Shown here: positions 9,639 through 17,795 of the stretch, in pieces
Numbering within the stretch: the stretch's first letter is position 1
How the letters are laid out: each line of letters begins with the position of its first letter
From: Azospirillum oryzae
Lineage (GTDB): Bacteria > Pseudomonadota > Alphaproteobacteria > Azospirillales > Azospirillaceae
Reading direction: 5' to 3'
DNA: 64,000 bases
Assembly: GCF_008364795.1 (NCBI RefSeq)
Contig: NZ_VTTM01000002.1
Span: 1,084,590-1,148,589 of the forward strand
Translations under genes and position numbers: made by a program
The notes under the pieces: model-generated
What the model was told of the DNA's origin: nothing
What the model saw: the letters and a program-made list of their open reading frames with translations, nothing else
Database searches by the model: none

Positions 9639-10049
9639 ATGTTTTCCCTTAACGAACGGCTACGGGCCGACACCCGCCCTGTGACCGATCTGGGGCTTTG
9701 CCGGGTGCTGCTGATGAACAACCGGCTGTGGCCATGGCTGATCCTGGTGCCGATGCGTGAGAGTGCCGTGGAAATCCACCGGCTGGACGAGGAGGATCAG
9801 GCGACGCTGATGCGGGAGATCGCACAGGCTTCCCGCGTGGTGGAGCGGCTGTACTCGCCCGACAAGATGAATGTCGGGGCGCTGGGCAACATGGTGCCGC
9901 AGCTGCACGTCCATGTGATCGGGCGGACGCGCGGCGACCCGGCCTGGCCGGGGCCGGTGTGGGGTTCCGGCCATGCCGAACCGTATGAGGCGGCGGAGGC
10001 CGATGCCCTGGTGGAACGGCTGGCCGAGGCGTTCCGAACGACGCCGTGA
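9639..10049 (+). CDS. HIT-family nucleotide hydrolase/transferase
   Basis: Small cytoplasmic protein of 136 residues with the histidine-triad region NMVPQLHVHVIGR near residue 90, in the form HxHxI rather than a full HxHxHxx. Members hydrolyse or transfer nucleotide phosphoesters such as AMP-lysine or dinucleoside polyphosphates; the substrate here cannot be told. Start ATG follows GGAGTGAAGC with good spacing. The gene is divergent from the glucan synthase across a 256-base intergenic region that must hold both promoters, in which I see no clear operator. It is followed by a small ORF, possibly co-transcribed. Confidence 0.8.
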   Translation: MFSLNERLRADTRPVTDLGLCRVLLMNNRLWPWLILVPMRESAVEIHRLDEEDQATLMREIAQASRVVERLYSPDKMNVGALGNMVPQLHVHVIGRTRGDPAWPGPVWGSGHAEPYEAAEADALVERLAEAFRTTP

Positions 10050-10106
10050 ACTTTATCGGGCGGTGAGTGTTTGAGTGGTCAACCATCTTCTCGGGAGACC
10101 GCCGCC

Positions 10107-10304
10107 ATGACCGATCAGGACCGCTCCAAATCCGTGACCTCCGACGCGCCGTCGGACGCCGCCCAGCGAATCGAGGACAAACTGGTCGACAAGACCGGCA
10201 AAGCGTCCGGCGATCCCGACAAGCCCGTCCAGAAGAAGTGGGAGGAGATGGGTGAGCGGGAGGAGATCATCGAACAAAGCCAGCGCGAGGGCGGCGGGGC
10301 GTAA
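10107..10304 (+). CDS. Small acidic hypothetical protein
   Basis: A 65-residue, very hydrophilic and probably disordered protein (MTDQDRSKSVTSDAPSD ... KKWEEMGEREEIIEQSQREGGGA) with no cysteine and no membrane segment. The ATG is preferred over an in-frame TTG 36 bases upstream because GGGAG lies 10 bases before it. A weak EcfG-like element (TGAAC-N16-TGTT, two mismatches to GGAAC-N16-CGTT) at 10047-10071 might make it a stress gene, but this is speculative. No function assigned. Confidence 0.5.
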   Translation: MTDQDRSKSVTSDAPSDAAQRIEDKLVDKTGKASGDPDKPVQKKWEEMGEREEIIEQSQREGGGA

Positions 10305-10366
10305 AGGGCGAGCAATTGGCCCATGGCTGTTGGGCATCCCCTCTCCTTTCCGCAGAGAGGGGAATG

Positions 10367-11320
10367 CTACCGCTTCACCGTGCAGGTCAGCGCCAGCACG
10401 TCCGCCGCCTTTTCCAGATCGTCGGCGCGGACCAGCACATAATCGGTGTTGTAGGTGGAGATCGCGAAGATCGGCAGATGGGCCTGGGCCAGCGGAACGG
10501 CAATGCGGGCCAGGATGCCGAACAGGGTGAAATCGACCACGCCCTCCACCCGGAAGGCGCGCCAACCGCGTTCGGCCTTGACGCCCTCCGGCACCCGGTC
10601 CTCGCGGCAGAGAATCGACAGCTCCTCTCCCGTCCGGGTGGCGCCGACCAGCGGGTCGGTCCAGTCGAGCCAGTCGGGCAGGCCGCTGCCGGGCGGAAGC
10701 TGCGCCACCGCAAGACGGTCGGGCAGGATCGACAGGGTCAGGCCGGTCTGCTCTCGCACAAGGGCGGCTGTCAGCGTGGCTTCGTCCACCTCGAAAGGTT
10801 TCAGGATGCGCCGGGCGCGGGCGGCCAGCGACGGGACGCCGGAGCGCATGGCGCGGCCCAGCATCTCCGCCGAGGTAGCGCGCAGGTTGGCGTCCGATTC
10901 GGCGAGATCGACCACCGCCTGCAATGCGCTGGTCTGGACGATGCGGCTGGGGCTGTTCTCGAACCAGTCCGCCAGCAGGACGGCGGCGCGGTGGCGCTGC
11001 TCCTCCGTCATGGTCAGGCGCGGCACGATCTGGGCGAGGTGCCAGCGTACCTCCGCCTGCTCGATGGCGACGGCGTCGGTCAGCAGATGCTCGACATAGG
11101 GATCGAGCCAGCGGGCATTGCCGCGCGAGACCCGTTCCAGCGCATCGGCGGCGCGCATACGGACGCTGGCGTTGCGGTCGAACAGGCAGCCGACCAGCTC
11201 CGCCAGCTTGCCGCGGTCGGCCGATACCTCGTCGGCGACGGAGGGGGCGTCGCCCACCGTCCGCCGGTCGCCGATGGCCAGACGGCGGGCCAGCGAGGCA
11301 TTCCTGATCAGCTCATCCAT
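10367..11320 (-). CDS. HEAT-repeat / ACT-domain fusion protein
   Basis: A 317-residue protein in two parts. Residues ~30-185 form helical HEAT-like repeats (VRMRAADALERVSR, VRWHLAQIVPRL, RIVQTSALQAVVDLAES). Residues ~190-315 resemble the standalone ACT/CASTOR-type small-molecule-binding proteins (TLSILPDRLAVAQLPPGSGLP, then GVVDFTLFGILARIAVPLAQ and ISTYNTDYVLV). No stop or credible internal start separates them, so they are one chain. The ATG lies one base after the mfd stop (TGAGATG), so translation is coupled to mfd. HEAT parts usually bind proteins and ACT parts usually sense amino acids; what this fusion does is unknown. Confidence 0.75.
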   Translation of the reverse strand: MDELIRNASLARRLAIGDRRTVGDAPSVADEVSADRGKLAELVGCLFDRNASVRMRAADALERVSRGNARWLDPYVEHLLTDAVAIEQAEVRWHLAQIVPRLTMTEEQRHRAAVLLADWFENSPSRIVQTSALQAVVDLAESDANLRATSAEMLGRAMRSGVPSLAARARRILKPFEVDEATLTAALVREQTGLTLSILPDRLAVAQLPPGSGLPDWLDWTDPLVGATRTGEELSILCREDRVPEGVKAERGWRAFRVEGVVDFTLFGILARIAVPLAQAHLPIFAISTYNTDYVLVRADDLEKAADVLALTCTVKR

Positions 11321-11321
11321 C

Positions 11322-14300
11322 TCAGCGCCGTCCGGTCGGACGGCCGAAGCGCGACGGCGTGCCGAAGCGCGAGGCGATCTTGGCGCCGGTCGGCTTGGGC
11401 GGCGGCGGGGGAGGGGGCGGCGGCGGGGTTTCGCCGCGTGGCACGCCACCGCCCGACGCCATCTCCGCCAGATCCTTCACCAGCTTCTGCACGCTGCGCA
11501 CGCGGGCCTGCGGGTCGGGCCATTCGCGGATGTAGACCAGCTTGTGGTCGGGCCGCAGCTTCATCAGCGTCAGATGCTGGGCGATGTAGGTCAGCAGCTT
11601 GGCCGGCTCGGCATAGAAATTGTCGTGGAAGGCCAGCACCAGTCCCTTCGGCCCGGCATCGACGCGGTCGATGTTGGCTTGTTTGCACCAGCGCTTGATG
11701 GTGACGACGTCCAGCAGGTTCTCCACCTCCTCCGGCAGCTTGCCGAAACGGTCGATCAACTCCGCGGCGAAGCCATCCACCTCCGCCCGGTCGACCAGAT
11801 CGGCGATGCGGCGGTAGAGCGACAGGCGCACCGTCAGGTCGGGGACGTAGCTTTCCGGAATCAGCACCGGCGTGCCCAGGTTGATCTGCGGCACCCACTC
11901 CTGCGCGGCTGCGGCGGCGACGGCACCCTCCTGCATAGCGGCGCGGGCGTTGGCGACGGCCTCCTCCAGCATCTGCTGGTACAGCTCGACGCCGACCTCG
12001 CGCACTTGCCCCGACTGCTCCTCGCCCAGCAGATTGCCGGCGCCGCGGATGTCCATGTCGTGGCTGGCGAGCTGGAAGCCGGCGCCCAGGCTGTCCAGCG
12101 TCTCGATGACGTGCAGGCGCTGCTGGGCGGTGGCGTTCAGCGGCTTGTTGGGTGCGTAGGTCAGATAGGCGTATCCGCGCTTCTTCGACCGGCCGACGCG
12201 GCCGCGAATCTGGTAGAGCTGCGCCAGTCCGAACAGGTCGGCGCGGTGGACGATCAGCGTGTTGGCGTTGGGGATGTCCAGGCCGCTTTCGATGATGTTG
12301 GTGGCGAGCAGAACCTCGAACTTGCCCTCGTCGAAGGCGGTCATCACGTCTTCCAGCTCGCTGGCCGGCATTTGGCCGTGGGCGGTGACGATCTTGACCT
12401 CCGGCACCAACTCGCGCACCCGTTCGGCGACCTTCGCCAGATCCTCGATACGCGGGCAGACGTAGAAGGTCTGGCCGCCGCGATAGTGCTCGCGCAGGAT
12501 CGCCTCGCGGATCACCACCGGGTCGTAGGGCAGGACGAAGGTGCGCACCGCCAGACGGTCGACCGGCGGGGTGGCGATCAGCGACAGCTCGCGCACGCCG
12601 GACAACGCCATCTGCAGGGTGCGCGGGATCGGCGTGGCGGTCAGCGTCAGCACATGGATGTCGGCGCGCAGCTCCTTCAGCCGCTCCTTCTGCTTGACGC
12701 CGAAATGCTGCTCCTCGTCGACGATCACCATGCCGAGCCGCTTGAAGTCGAGCCCCTTGGCGAGCAGAGCATGGGTGCCGACGACGATATCGGCCGTGCC
12801 CTCCGCCAGTTCCTTCTTCACCAGCGTCTGTTCGCGGGCGGTGACCATGCGCGACAGCTGCACCACACGCACCGGCAGGCCGGCGAAGCGGGTGGAGAAT
12901 GTCTTGAAATGCTGGCGCGCCAGCAGGGTGGTCGGCACGACGACGGCGACCTGCTTGCCGCTCATCGCCACCATGAAGGCGGCGCGCAGGGCCACTTCGG
13001 TCTTGCCGAAGCCGACGTCGCCGCAGACCAGACGGTCCATCGGCCGGCCGCTGCCGAGATCGGTGAAGATGTCTTCGATCGCCTTCAACTGGTCGTCGGT
13101 CTCGGGGTAGGGGAAGCGGGCGGCGAATTCCTGATAGACCCCCTCCGGCGTCAGCACCGGATCGGCCTTTTTCAGCATCCGCTCCGCCGCGATCTTCAGC
13201 AGGGCTTCCGCCATGTCCTTCAGGCGCTTCTTGACTCGCGCCTTGCGGCCCTGCCAGCCGGCGCCGCCCAGCTTGTCGAGTTGGACATTGGCGTCTTCCG
13301 AGCCGTAGCGCGACAGCACCTCGATGTTCTCGACCGGGACATACAGCTTGTCGCCGCCCTCATAGACGATGCGAAGGCAGTCGTGCGGGGCGCCGGTGAC
13401 CTCCAGCGTCTCCAGCCCGTCATAGCGGCCGATGCCGTGGTCCATATGGACGACGATATCGCCCTCATGCAGGGCCGAATGCTCGGCGATGAAGTTGGCG
13501 GCCTTGCGCTTCTTCTTGGCCGGGCGGACCAGACGGTCGCCGAGGATGTCCTGTTCGGTGATGACGGCGAGGTCGGGGGAGGTGAAGCCATGCTCCATCC
13601 CCAGCACGATGGTGCCGATGATGCCGCGGTCGAAACGGCGGACATCCTCCATGTTCTCCGCCGGCTCCAGGCCGGGGATGCCGTGGTCGGCAAGCACGTT
13701 GGACAGGCGGTCGCGCGATCCGGCCGAATATCCCGCGATCAGCACCCGGCGGCCGTCGGCACGGAGCGCCCGGATATGGTCCTTCACCGCGTCGAAGACG
13801 TTGATGTCGGGGCGGTTGCGTTCTTCCGCGAAGTCGTGGCCACGCTTGCCGCCAGCGTCCACCGTGCCCTTGATCCCGGGGGGAGTGGAGAAGATCTGGA
13901 GCTGCGCTACTGCGCGCTCGGCCATCAGCGCGTCCCAGACGGTGGCGTCGAGGAACATCGAGGCGACCGGCACCGGCTTGTAGACCGGCGATCCCGCCCG
14001 CTTCTCGATGGTCATCATCGAATCGCGGGAGGCATGGAAATCGACCACCTGCGCGATGCGGGCGTCGCGCGCCTCGTTGGCCTGATGGTCCAGGCTGACG
14101 ATGCCGCGCGGCAGGTAATCCAGCACCGTGTCCATGCTCTCATGGAACAGCGGCAGCCAATGTTCCATCCCGCCATAACTGCGGCCGGCGGAAATCGCCT
14201 CGTAGAGCGGATCGTCGTCGGTCACCGCGCCGAACAGCTCGCGGTAGCCGGAGCGGAAGCGGGCGATCCCGGCCTCGTCGAGGAAGACCTCCGACATCGG

Positions 14301-14963
14301 CTTCAGCTCGACACGGTCGCGCTTGTCGGTGGTGCGCTGGGTCATGGGATCGAAGGCGCGCACTCCCTCCAGCTCGTCGCCGAACAGGTCGAGGCGCAGC
14401 GGCTCCTCCGTGCCCGGCGGGAACAGGTCGACGATGCCGCCGCGCACCGCGAACTCGCCCGGCTCCCGCACCGTCTGGGCACGGGTGTAGCCGTTGCCGG
14501 CGAGGTAGCGCTGAAGCTTCTCCAGGTCGATCCGGTCGCGCAGCTTGGCGGTGAACACCGCGTCCTTGAAGGCGCTGCGCGGCGGCACCCTCTGCACGAC
14601 GGCGTTCACGGTGGTCAGCACGATCAGCGGCGCCAGACCGTCGCGATTCGACGCCGTCTCGCGCCGGGCGATCAGACGGGTCAGCGTGTCGATGCGCCGG
14701 GCGACGATGCCGCCGTTCGGCGACACCCGGTCATAGGGCAGGCAGTCCCAGGCCGGGAAGGTCAGCACCTCCAGCTTCGGCGCGAAGAAGGCCAGCGCCT
14801 CCGCCAGCAGGGCGCAGCGCGTGTCGTCCAGCGCCACATGCAGCAGGCCATAGGCCCCGGCCTTCTGCGCAAGCTCCGCCAGGATGCGGGCGTCATGACC
14901 CTCGGGCGCGCCGCCGATCAGGAGACGGCCGGCGCGGCCGGGCTGGAGATCGTAACTGACCAA
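11322..14963 (-). CDS. mfd: Transcription-repair coupling factor Mfd
   Basis: ATP-dependent translocase that removes stalled RNA polymerase from DNA lesions and recruits UvrA. The 1213 residues include the UvrB-like N-terminal region, the polymerase-interaction domain (DIVVHMDHGIGRYDGLE), helicase motif I with K654 (CGDVGFGKTEVALRA), the DEEQ box at 749-752, motif III/IV stretches (LTLTATPIPRTLQMAL, ATNIIESGLDIPNANT) and QIRGRVGRS. The start is a TTG; no ATG is available upstream. The C-terminus is unusual: ten consecutive prolines followed by a basic tail with two SRFG repeats. The HEAT-ACT gene follows with one base between. Confidence 0.95.
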   Translation of the reverse strand: MVSYDLQPGRAGRLLIGGAPEGHDARILAELAQKAGAYGLLHVALDDTRCALLAEALAFFAPKLEVLTFPAWDCLPYDRVSPNGGIVARRIDTLTRLIARRETASNRDGLAPLIVLTTVNAVVQRVPPRSAFKDAVFTAKLRDRIDLEKLQRYLAGNGYTRAQTVREPGEFAVRGGIVDLFPPGTEEPLRLDLFGDELEGVRAFDPMTQRTTDKRDRVELKPMSEVFLDEAGIARFRSGYRELFGAVTDDDPLYEAISAGRSYGGMEHWLPLFHESMDTVLDYLPRGIVSLDHQANEARDARIAQVVDFHASRDSMMTIEKRAGSPVYKPVPVASMFLDATVWDALMAERAVAQLQIFSTPPGIKGTVDAGGKRGHDFAEERNRPDINVFDAVKDHIRALRADGRRVLIAGYSAGSRDRLSNVLADHGIPGLEPAENMEDVRRFDRGIIGTIVLGMEHGFTSPDLAVITEQDILGDRLVRPAKKKRKAANFIAEHSALHEGDIVVHMDHGIGRYDGLETLEVTGAPHDCLRIVYEGGDKLYVPVENIEVLSRYGSEDANVQLDKLGGAGWQGRKARVKKRLKDMAEALLKIAAERMLKKADPVLTPEGVYQEFAARFPYPETDDQLKAIEDIFTDLGSGRPMDRLVCGDVGFGKTEVALRAAFMVAMSGKQVAVVVPTTLLARQHFKTFSTRFAGLPVRVVQLSRMVTAREQTLVKKELAEGTADIVVGTHALLAKGLDFKRLGMVIVDEEQHFGVKQKERLKELRADIHVLTLTATPIPRTLQMALSGVRELSLIATPPVDRLAVRTFVLPYDPVVIREAILREHYRGGQTFYVCPRIEDLAKVAERVRELVPEVKIVTAHGQMPASELEDVMTAFDEGKFEVLLATNIIESGLDIPNANTLIVHRADLFGLAQLYQIRGRVGRSKKRGYAYLTYAPNKPLNATAQQRLHVIETLDSLGAGFQLASHDMDIRGAGNLLGEEQSGQVREVGVELYQQMLEEAVANARAAMQEGAVAAAAAQEWVPQINLGTPVLIPESYVPDLTVRLSLYRRIADLVDRAEVDGFAAELIDRFGKLPEEVENLLDVVTIKRWCKQANIDRVDAGPKGLVLAFHDNFYAEPAKLLTYIAQHLTLMKLRPDHKLVYIREWPDPQARVRSVQKLVKDLAEMASGGGVPRGETPPPPPPPPPPKPTGAKIASRFGTPSRFGRPTGRR

Positions 14964-15000
14964 AGGAGGATGCCTCGGAGAAGGGGAGTGCTTGTCGGGA

Positions 15001-15054
15001 AGCCTTGACCGGCTCCGTCAGGAGTCTTGACCGGCTCCGTCACGAGCCTTGACG
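15001..15054. repeat. 22-bp tandem repeat, about 2.5 copies
   Basis: Units at 15001-15022, 15023-15044 and a partial third from 15045 share the core CTTGACCGGCTCCGTCA. The array fills the space between mfd and sdhE and includes the sdhE stop codon, so the last codons of sdhE are made of repeat sequence. Confidence 0.85.
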
Positions 15055-15348
15055 TGGTGTGTAACGGAATGCCGTCAACAGGCGCATCACGTCATTGTCA
15101 TGCTCGGCCGGCACCGGCTCCCGCCCTGACATCCAGTCGTAGAGGTCGGGATCGCCAAGCTCGAGCAGCGCCTCGAACCGGTCGAGCATGGCATGGTCGA
15201 AGTCGCCGACATGGGCGTCGGCGAAGCTGCCCATCAGCAGGTCCATCTCCCGCGTGCCGCGGTGCCAGGAGCGGAAGCGCAGGCGCTTGCGACGGTTTTC
15301 AATCGATTCGGCCTTCTCGGGAGCCGGTGCGGTACCGTTTTCGGTCAT
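15040..15348 (-). CDS. sdhE: FAD assembly factor SdhE
   Basis: Small soluble factor that helps attach FAD covalently to the succinate dehydrogenase flavoprotein. The 102-residue product has the family's core [18 protein letters not shown] (RGxxE signature) and the later [15 protein letters not shown]. Start ATG at 15348 is chosen because the family sequence begins shortly after it; an upstream in-frame extension is Gly-rich and has no family resemblance. The family is ~85-100 residues, so length is normal. It is divergent from sugE and lies upstream of mfd on the same strand; the succinate dehydrogenase genes are not in the window. Confidence 0.9.
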   Translation of the reverse strand: MTENGTAPAPEKAESIENRRKRLRFRSWHRGTREMDLLMGSFADAHVGDFDHAMLDRFEALLELGDPDLYDWMSGREPVPAEHDNDVMRLLTAFRYTPRQGS

Positions 15349-15457
15349 TGCTGTCCAACGTCGAAAGCCCCCAGCGCCACCAGCGGCGAAGGGGGGAACC
15401 ATTCAGGAACCCCATCCTGCACGGGCCGGCGCGGCGATGCAACCATGGCTGCCTGCC

Positions 15458-15486
15458 TTGACCCTGGCCAACTGATGTCCTATCTG
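15458..15486 (+). promoter_or_regulatory. Sigma-70-type promoter of the riboswitch-sugE unit
   Basis: TTGACC at 15458-15463 and TATCTG at 15481-15486 are separated by 17 bases. Transcription from it would start near 15493, placing the first riboswitch hairpin almost exactly at the 5' end of the RNA. Prediction from sequence only. Confidence 0.6.
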
Positions 15487-15497
15487 CGCTCAGACCC

Positions 15498-15551
15498 GTG
15501 GGGACGACCCCACCGATGGAAAGAGGGTAACCGGGTGGGGACGACCCCGCC
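15498..15551 (+). ncRNA. Guanidine-II (mini-ykkC) riboswitch
   Basis: Two short hairpins each cap in the tetraloop ACGA. The first is GTGGGG-ACGA-CCCCAC (15498-15513) and the second GGTGGGG-ACGA-CCCCGCC (15534-15551, one G-T pair), with a 20-base linker. Paired stems with ACGR loops are the signature of the guanidine-II class, whose usual downstream genes are SugE/Gdx guanidinium exporters, exactly as here. The sugE ribosome site GGACGGAG at 15558-15565 starts seven bases after the second stem, so ligand binding probably acts on translation initiation. Class assignment is by motif and context. Confidence 0.9.
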
Positions 15552-15573
15552 ATTCCAGGACGGAGTCGCCGTC

Positions 15574-15891
15574 ATGGCGTGGGTCACGCTGTTCTTCGCC
15601 GGTCTTTTCGAAATCGCCTGGGCCGTCGGCCTGAAATACACCGAGGGCTTCACCCGCCTGGTGCCGAGCGTGCTGACCGCCGCGGCGATGCTGGCGAGCA
15701 TCCTGCTGCTGGGCGTCGCGCTGAAAAGCCTGCCGCTGGGGACCGCCTATGCGGTGTGGACGGGAATCGGCACCGTGGGCACCGCGGTGCTGGGCATGAT
15801 GCTGTTCGGCGAACCCGCCGGGGCGCTGCGGCTGCTGTGCATCGCGGCGATCATCGGCGGGATCGTGGGGCTGAAGGTTCTGCATGGGTGA
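15574..15891 (+). CDS. sugE: Guanidinium exporter SugE/Gdx (SMR family)
   Basis: Four-helix inner-membrane antiporter of the small multidrug resistance family; Gdx members exchange guanidinium for protons. The 105 residues begin [22 protein letters not shown], with the essential glutamate at E13. Later stretches such as [20 protein letters not shown] and [23 protein letters not shown] are typical of SugE rather than EmrE. The ATG is eight bases after GGACGGAG and directly downstream of the guanidine-II riboswitch. Exporter plus riboswitch make guanidinium detoxification the likely role. It is monocistronic, followed by an inverted repeat region. Confidence 0.94.
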   Translation: MAWVTLFFAGLFEIAWAVGLKYTEGFTRLVPSVLTAAAMLASILLLGVALKSLPLGTAYAVWTGIGTVGTAVLGMMLFGEPAGALRLLCIAAIIGGIVGLKVLHG

Positions 15892-15925
15892 GTTTGGGGG
15901 CTAGGTGTGGAGTGCGGGGTGCTGG

Positions 15926-16050
15926 TGCCCCCTCCCTAACCCTCCCCCGCTAACGCGGGAGAGGGAACTCCGCCGCTTCGCAATTCAGTTTACGCCGACA
16001 AGCATTCTGCCCCCTCTCCCGCGAAGCGGGGGAGGGATGGGGAGGGGGCA
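15926..16050. repeat. Inverted pair of REP-like palindromic units
   Basis: Unit 1 (15926-15967) contains CCCTCCCTAACCCTCCCCCG followed by the CCCGC-TAAC-GCGGG hairpin. Unit 2 (16008-16050) is close to its reverse complement, with the TCCCGC-GAA-GCGGGG hairpin, giving a head-to-head pair across about 40 bases. The same family recurs at 20881-21048. It lies between convergent sugE and a GcvR-like gene, where it may also end transcription. Confidence 0.75.
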
Positions 16051-16062
16051 TTCAGCACCCCC

Positions 16063-16602
16063 TCAAAGCGCCTCCGTCCGGCAGGTCAGCCCCAACGTCT
16101 CCGCCGTGTTCGCCACCGCAGACAGGCAAACTTCCGCCCGCTCCGCCGGGATCGACACCGAGAAGCGCAGGACGTAGCGCTCGCCGGCGCGGTCGGGCAG
16201 GGTTTGCGCGTCCAGACGGACGATGTTGGCGTCGAACTGGGTGAAGATCTCAGACAGGCGCGCCACGAGTCCGGGCTGGTCGCCGCCCGACACCTCGACG
16301 CGGTGGGTGACCAGCGCCTGCGGGCCGGGCTGCGGGTCGAAGGCGAACGGGCTGACCTTCACTTCGGCGCCGGCCAGGACGGGCAGGGACGACAGGCTGG
16401 CCTGAACCTCCGCCACCGTCAGGTTTTCGGGCAGTTCGCAGACGGCGGAGAACTCGGCGCCGCTGCCCAGCGAGGCGAAGGTGGCGTCGCGCAGGTTGAT
16501 GCCCTGTTCGAACAGGTGGCTGGTGATGCCGGAGACCAGACCGACCCGGTCGGGACAGAAGGTGGAAACCAGGGCCAAGCCAGCAGTCGATTCCGTCGCC
16601 AT
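16063..16602 (-). CDS. Tandem ACT-domain protein, GcvR-like
   Basis: A 179-residue protein made of two ACT domains: residues ~9-85 (LVSTFCPDRVGLVSGITSHLFEQGINLRD) and ~95-175 (HRVEVSGGDQPGLVARLSEIFTQFDANIVRL). This layout matches the glycine cleavage repressor GcvR and related amino-acid-sensing regulators. There is no DNA-binding domain, so any regulation would be through a protein partner. Start ATG follows GGGAG by eight bases. No glycine cleavage genes are nearby, so the ligand is unknown. It could equally be a general amino-acid sensor. Confidence 0.8.
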   Translation of the reverse strand: MATESTAGLALVSTFCPDRVGLVSGITSHLFEQGINLRDATFASLGSGAEFSAVCELPENLTVAEVQASLSSLPVLAGAEVKVSPFAFDPQPGPQALVTHRVEVSGGDQPGLVARLSEIFTQFDANIVRLDAQTLPDRAGERYVLRFSVSIPAERAEVCLSAVANTAETLGLTCRTEAL

Positions 16603-16710
16603 CGCACGTCTCCCGTGATCGGATTTCTTCGAGGGGCACGGGTTCGGCCGTGCCGTCCGGATGGGCGATCATCGAAGCGGGGTGCCGGGAACGCCAGCAC
16701 AAAATATCGC

Positions 16711-16998
16711 TTAGCCGCCAAACAGCCGGCGGGTGGCGGCTCTGATGGCGTGAAGCTTCGCCGCCAACTCCGGGTCGATGTCATCGACATAATGGGAGGC
16801 GAGCAGGCCGAAATTCAGGTCGTCGGCGCGGTCCAGCCGCTTGGCTCCGTCCCGCGCCGCAGAGTCGACATAGTCGAGCTGGCGCCGGATGCTGGTCAGC
16901 CAGCTGTTCTCCGGCTCCCGCCGTTCCAGCGCGGCAACCCCGGCCTGGGCCTGCGCGATATGGCGGCGCAGATCGTCGGTGGTGGCGATGTCGGACAT
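16711..16998 (-). CDS. Tsi6-like immunity protein (putative)
   Basis: A 95-residue, probably all-helical cytoplasmic protein. The pattern WLTSIRRQLDYVDSAARDG ... LNFGLLASHYVDDIDPELAAKL resembles the Tsi6 immunity family (QLxY, then a G..A....D.DPEL...L segment), whose founder neutralises the type VI NADase toxin Tse6 in Pseudomonas. The start at the ATG of MSDIATTDD is chosen because upstream in-frame sequence is low-complexity. No toxin or type VI gene is adjacent, so it would be an orphan immunity protein. The match is from memory of the family and is moderate. Confidence 0.5.
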   Translation of the reverse strand: MSDIATTDDLRRHIAQAQAGVAALERREPENSWLTSIRRQLDYVDSAARDGAKRLDRADDLNFGLLASHYVDDIDPELAAKLHAIRAATRRLFGG

Positions 16999-17084
16999 GG
17001 CGGGACTCCGTTGCGAAAGGCGGCGGCCAGTCTGGACCATCGCCGCCATCGGGAGAACAGCGACGGCGGCGGTTGGTCACGACC

Positions 17085-17645
17085 TTACTGGACCAGCCCG
17101 CCGCTGGTGACGCCGGCCTTGACGGTGTTCGGCACCACGACCTGGGCGCAGCCGCCCTTGGTCTGCACGCTGGTGCCGGGGGTGGTCCAGCTGTCGACGA
17201 TGGGGGCGGCGACCGATTTCAGCCCCTGGCCGGCGGGCAGAACCGCCTTGTATTCGGCCCGGCCGGCGCCGGAGATGCCGAGGCAGTCGGGCGTCGCCGT
17301 CACCACCGGAGAGAAGAAGTTGCCGAATCGAATGCTGTCGTAGCCGGTGCGGACATACTGGTACCAGGTGGTGCCGGCGGCCACGTCGATCACCTCCAGC
17401 GGCTTGGAGAAATCGATGCCCTTGGAGTCATCGGCGTAGCGGGCGGAGGTGAGGTCGGTCGAGGAATAGAAATAGCTTGCCACCACCACGCGCGCGTTCA
17501 GCTGGTCGGCGCTGGTGCCGGCGGACTTGGCGGCGACCACCTGCTCGGCGGTGGGGGCGGTCTGGGCGTGTCCCGGCAGTGCCGAAACCATCGCCAGTCC
17601 CAATGCGAGTATCGCTGCCTTGAAAATGCGCGGAAGTGAATACAT
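17085..17645 (-). CDS. Secreted hypothetical protein
   Basis: A 186-residue protein with a clear signal peptide (MYSLPRIFKAAILALGLAMV, cleavage likely after SALPGHA) and a mature domain of ~160 residues rich in Ser, Thr, Val and Ala. Mature sequence includes NARVVVASYFYSSTDLTSAR and two cysteines that could form a disulfide (TPDCLGISG and KGGCAQVVVP). No catalytic motif is visible and no family is recognised. It lies downstream of tldD on the same strand but beyond a strong hairpin, so it probably has its own promoter. Periplasmic or extracellular location is inferred from the signal peptide. Confidence 0.65.
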   Translation of the reverse strand: MYSLPRIFKAAILALGLAMVSALPGHAQTAPTAEQVVAAKSAGTSADQLNARVVVASYFYSSTDLTSARYADDSKGIDFSKPLEVIDVAAGTTWYQYVRTGYDSIRFGNFFSPVVTATPDCLGISGAGRAEYKAVLPAGQGLKSVAAPIVDSWTTPGTSVQTKGGCAQVVVPNTVKAGVTSGGLVQ

Positions 17646-17726
17646 GGGCAGTCATCCAGTCCGGAAGGTTGAAAATCTCAGATAGGACGATACCAATGCA
17701 ATCGGGTGCTCCAAGCCCGAAATGCG

Positions 17727-17764
17727 AAGAGGGGCCGGACCGCATGTACGGTCCGGCCCCTCTT
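17727..17764 (-). terminator. Terminator hairpin after tldD
   Basis: A perfect 16-base-pair palindrome (AAGAGGGGCCGGACCG and its complement) with the six-base loop CATGTA lies 31 bases after the tldD stop. The T-tract is short (CTT), so termination may be partial, but the stem is very stable. Confidence 0.7.
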
Positions 17765-17795
17765 CAAGGCACGGGAGTGGGGATACCCCTGGGCG

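Noticed and set aside
11118-15008. 1296-codon open frame on the plus strand over mfd
   Set aside because: Antisense shadow of mfd; no recognisable domain.
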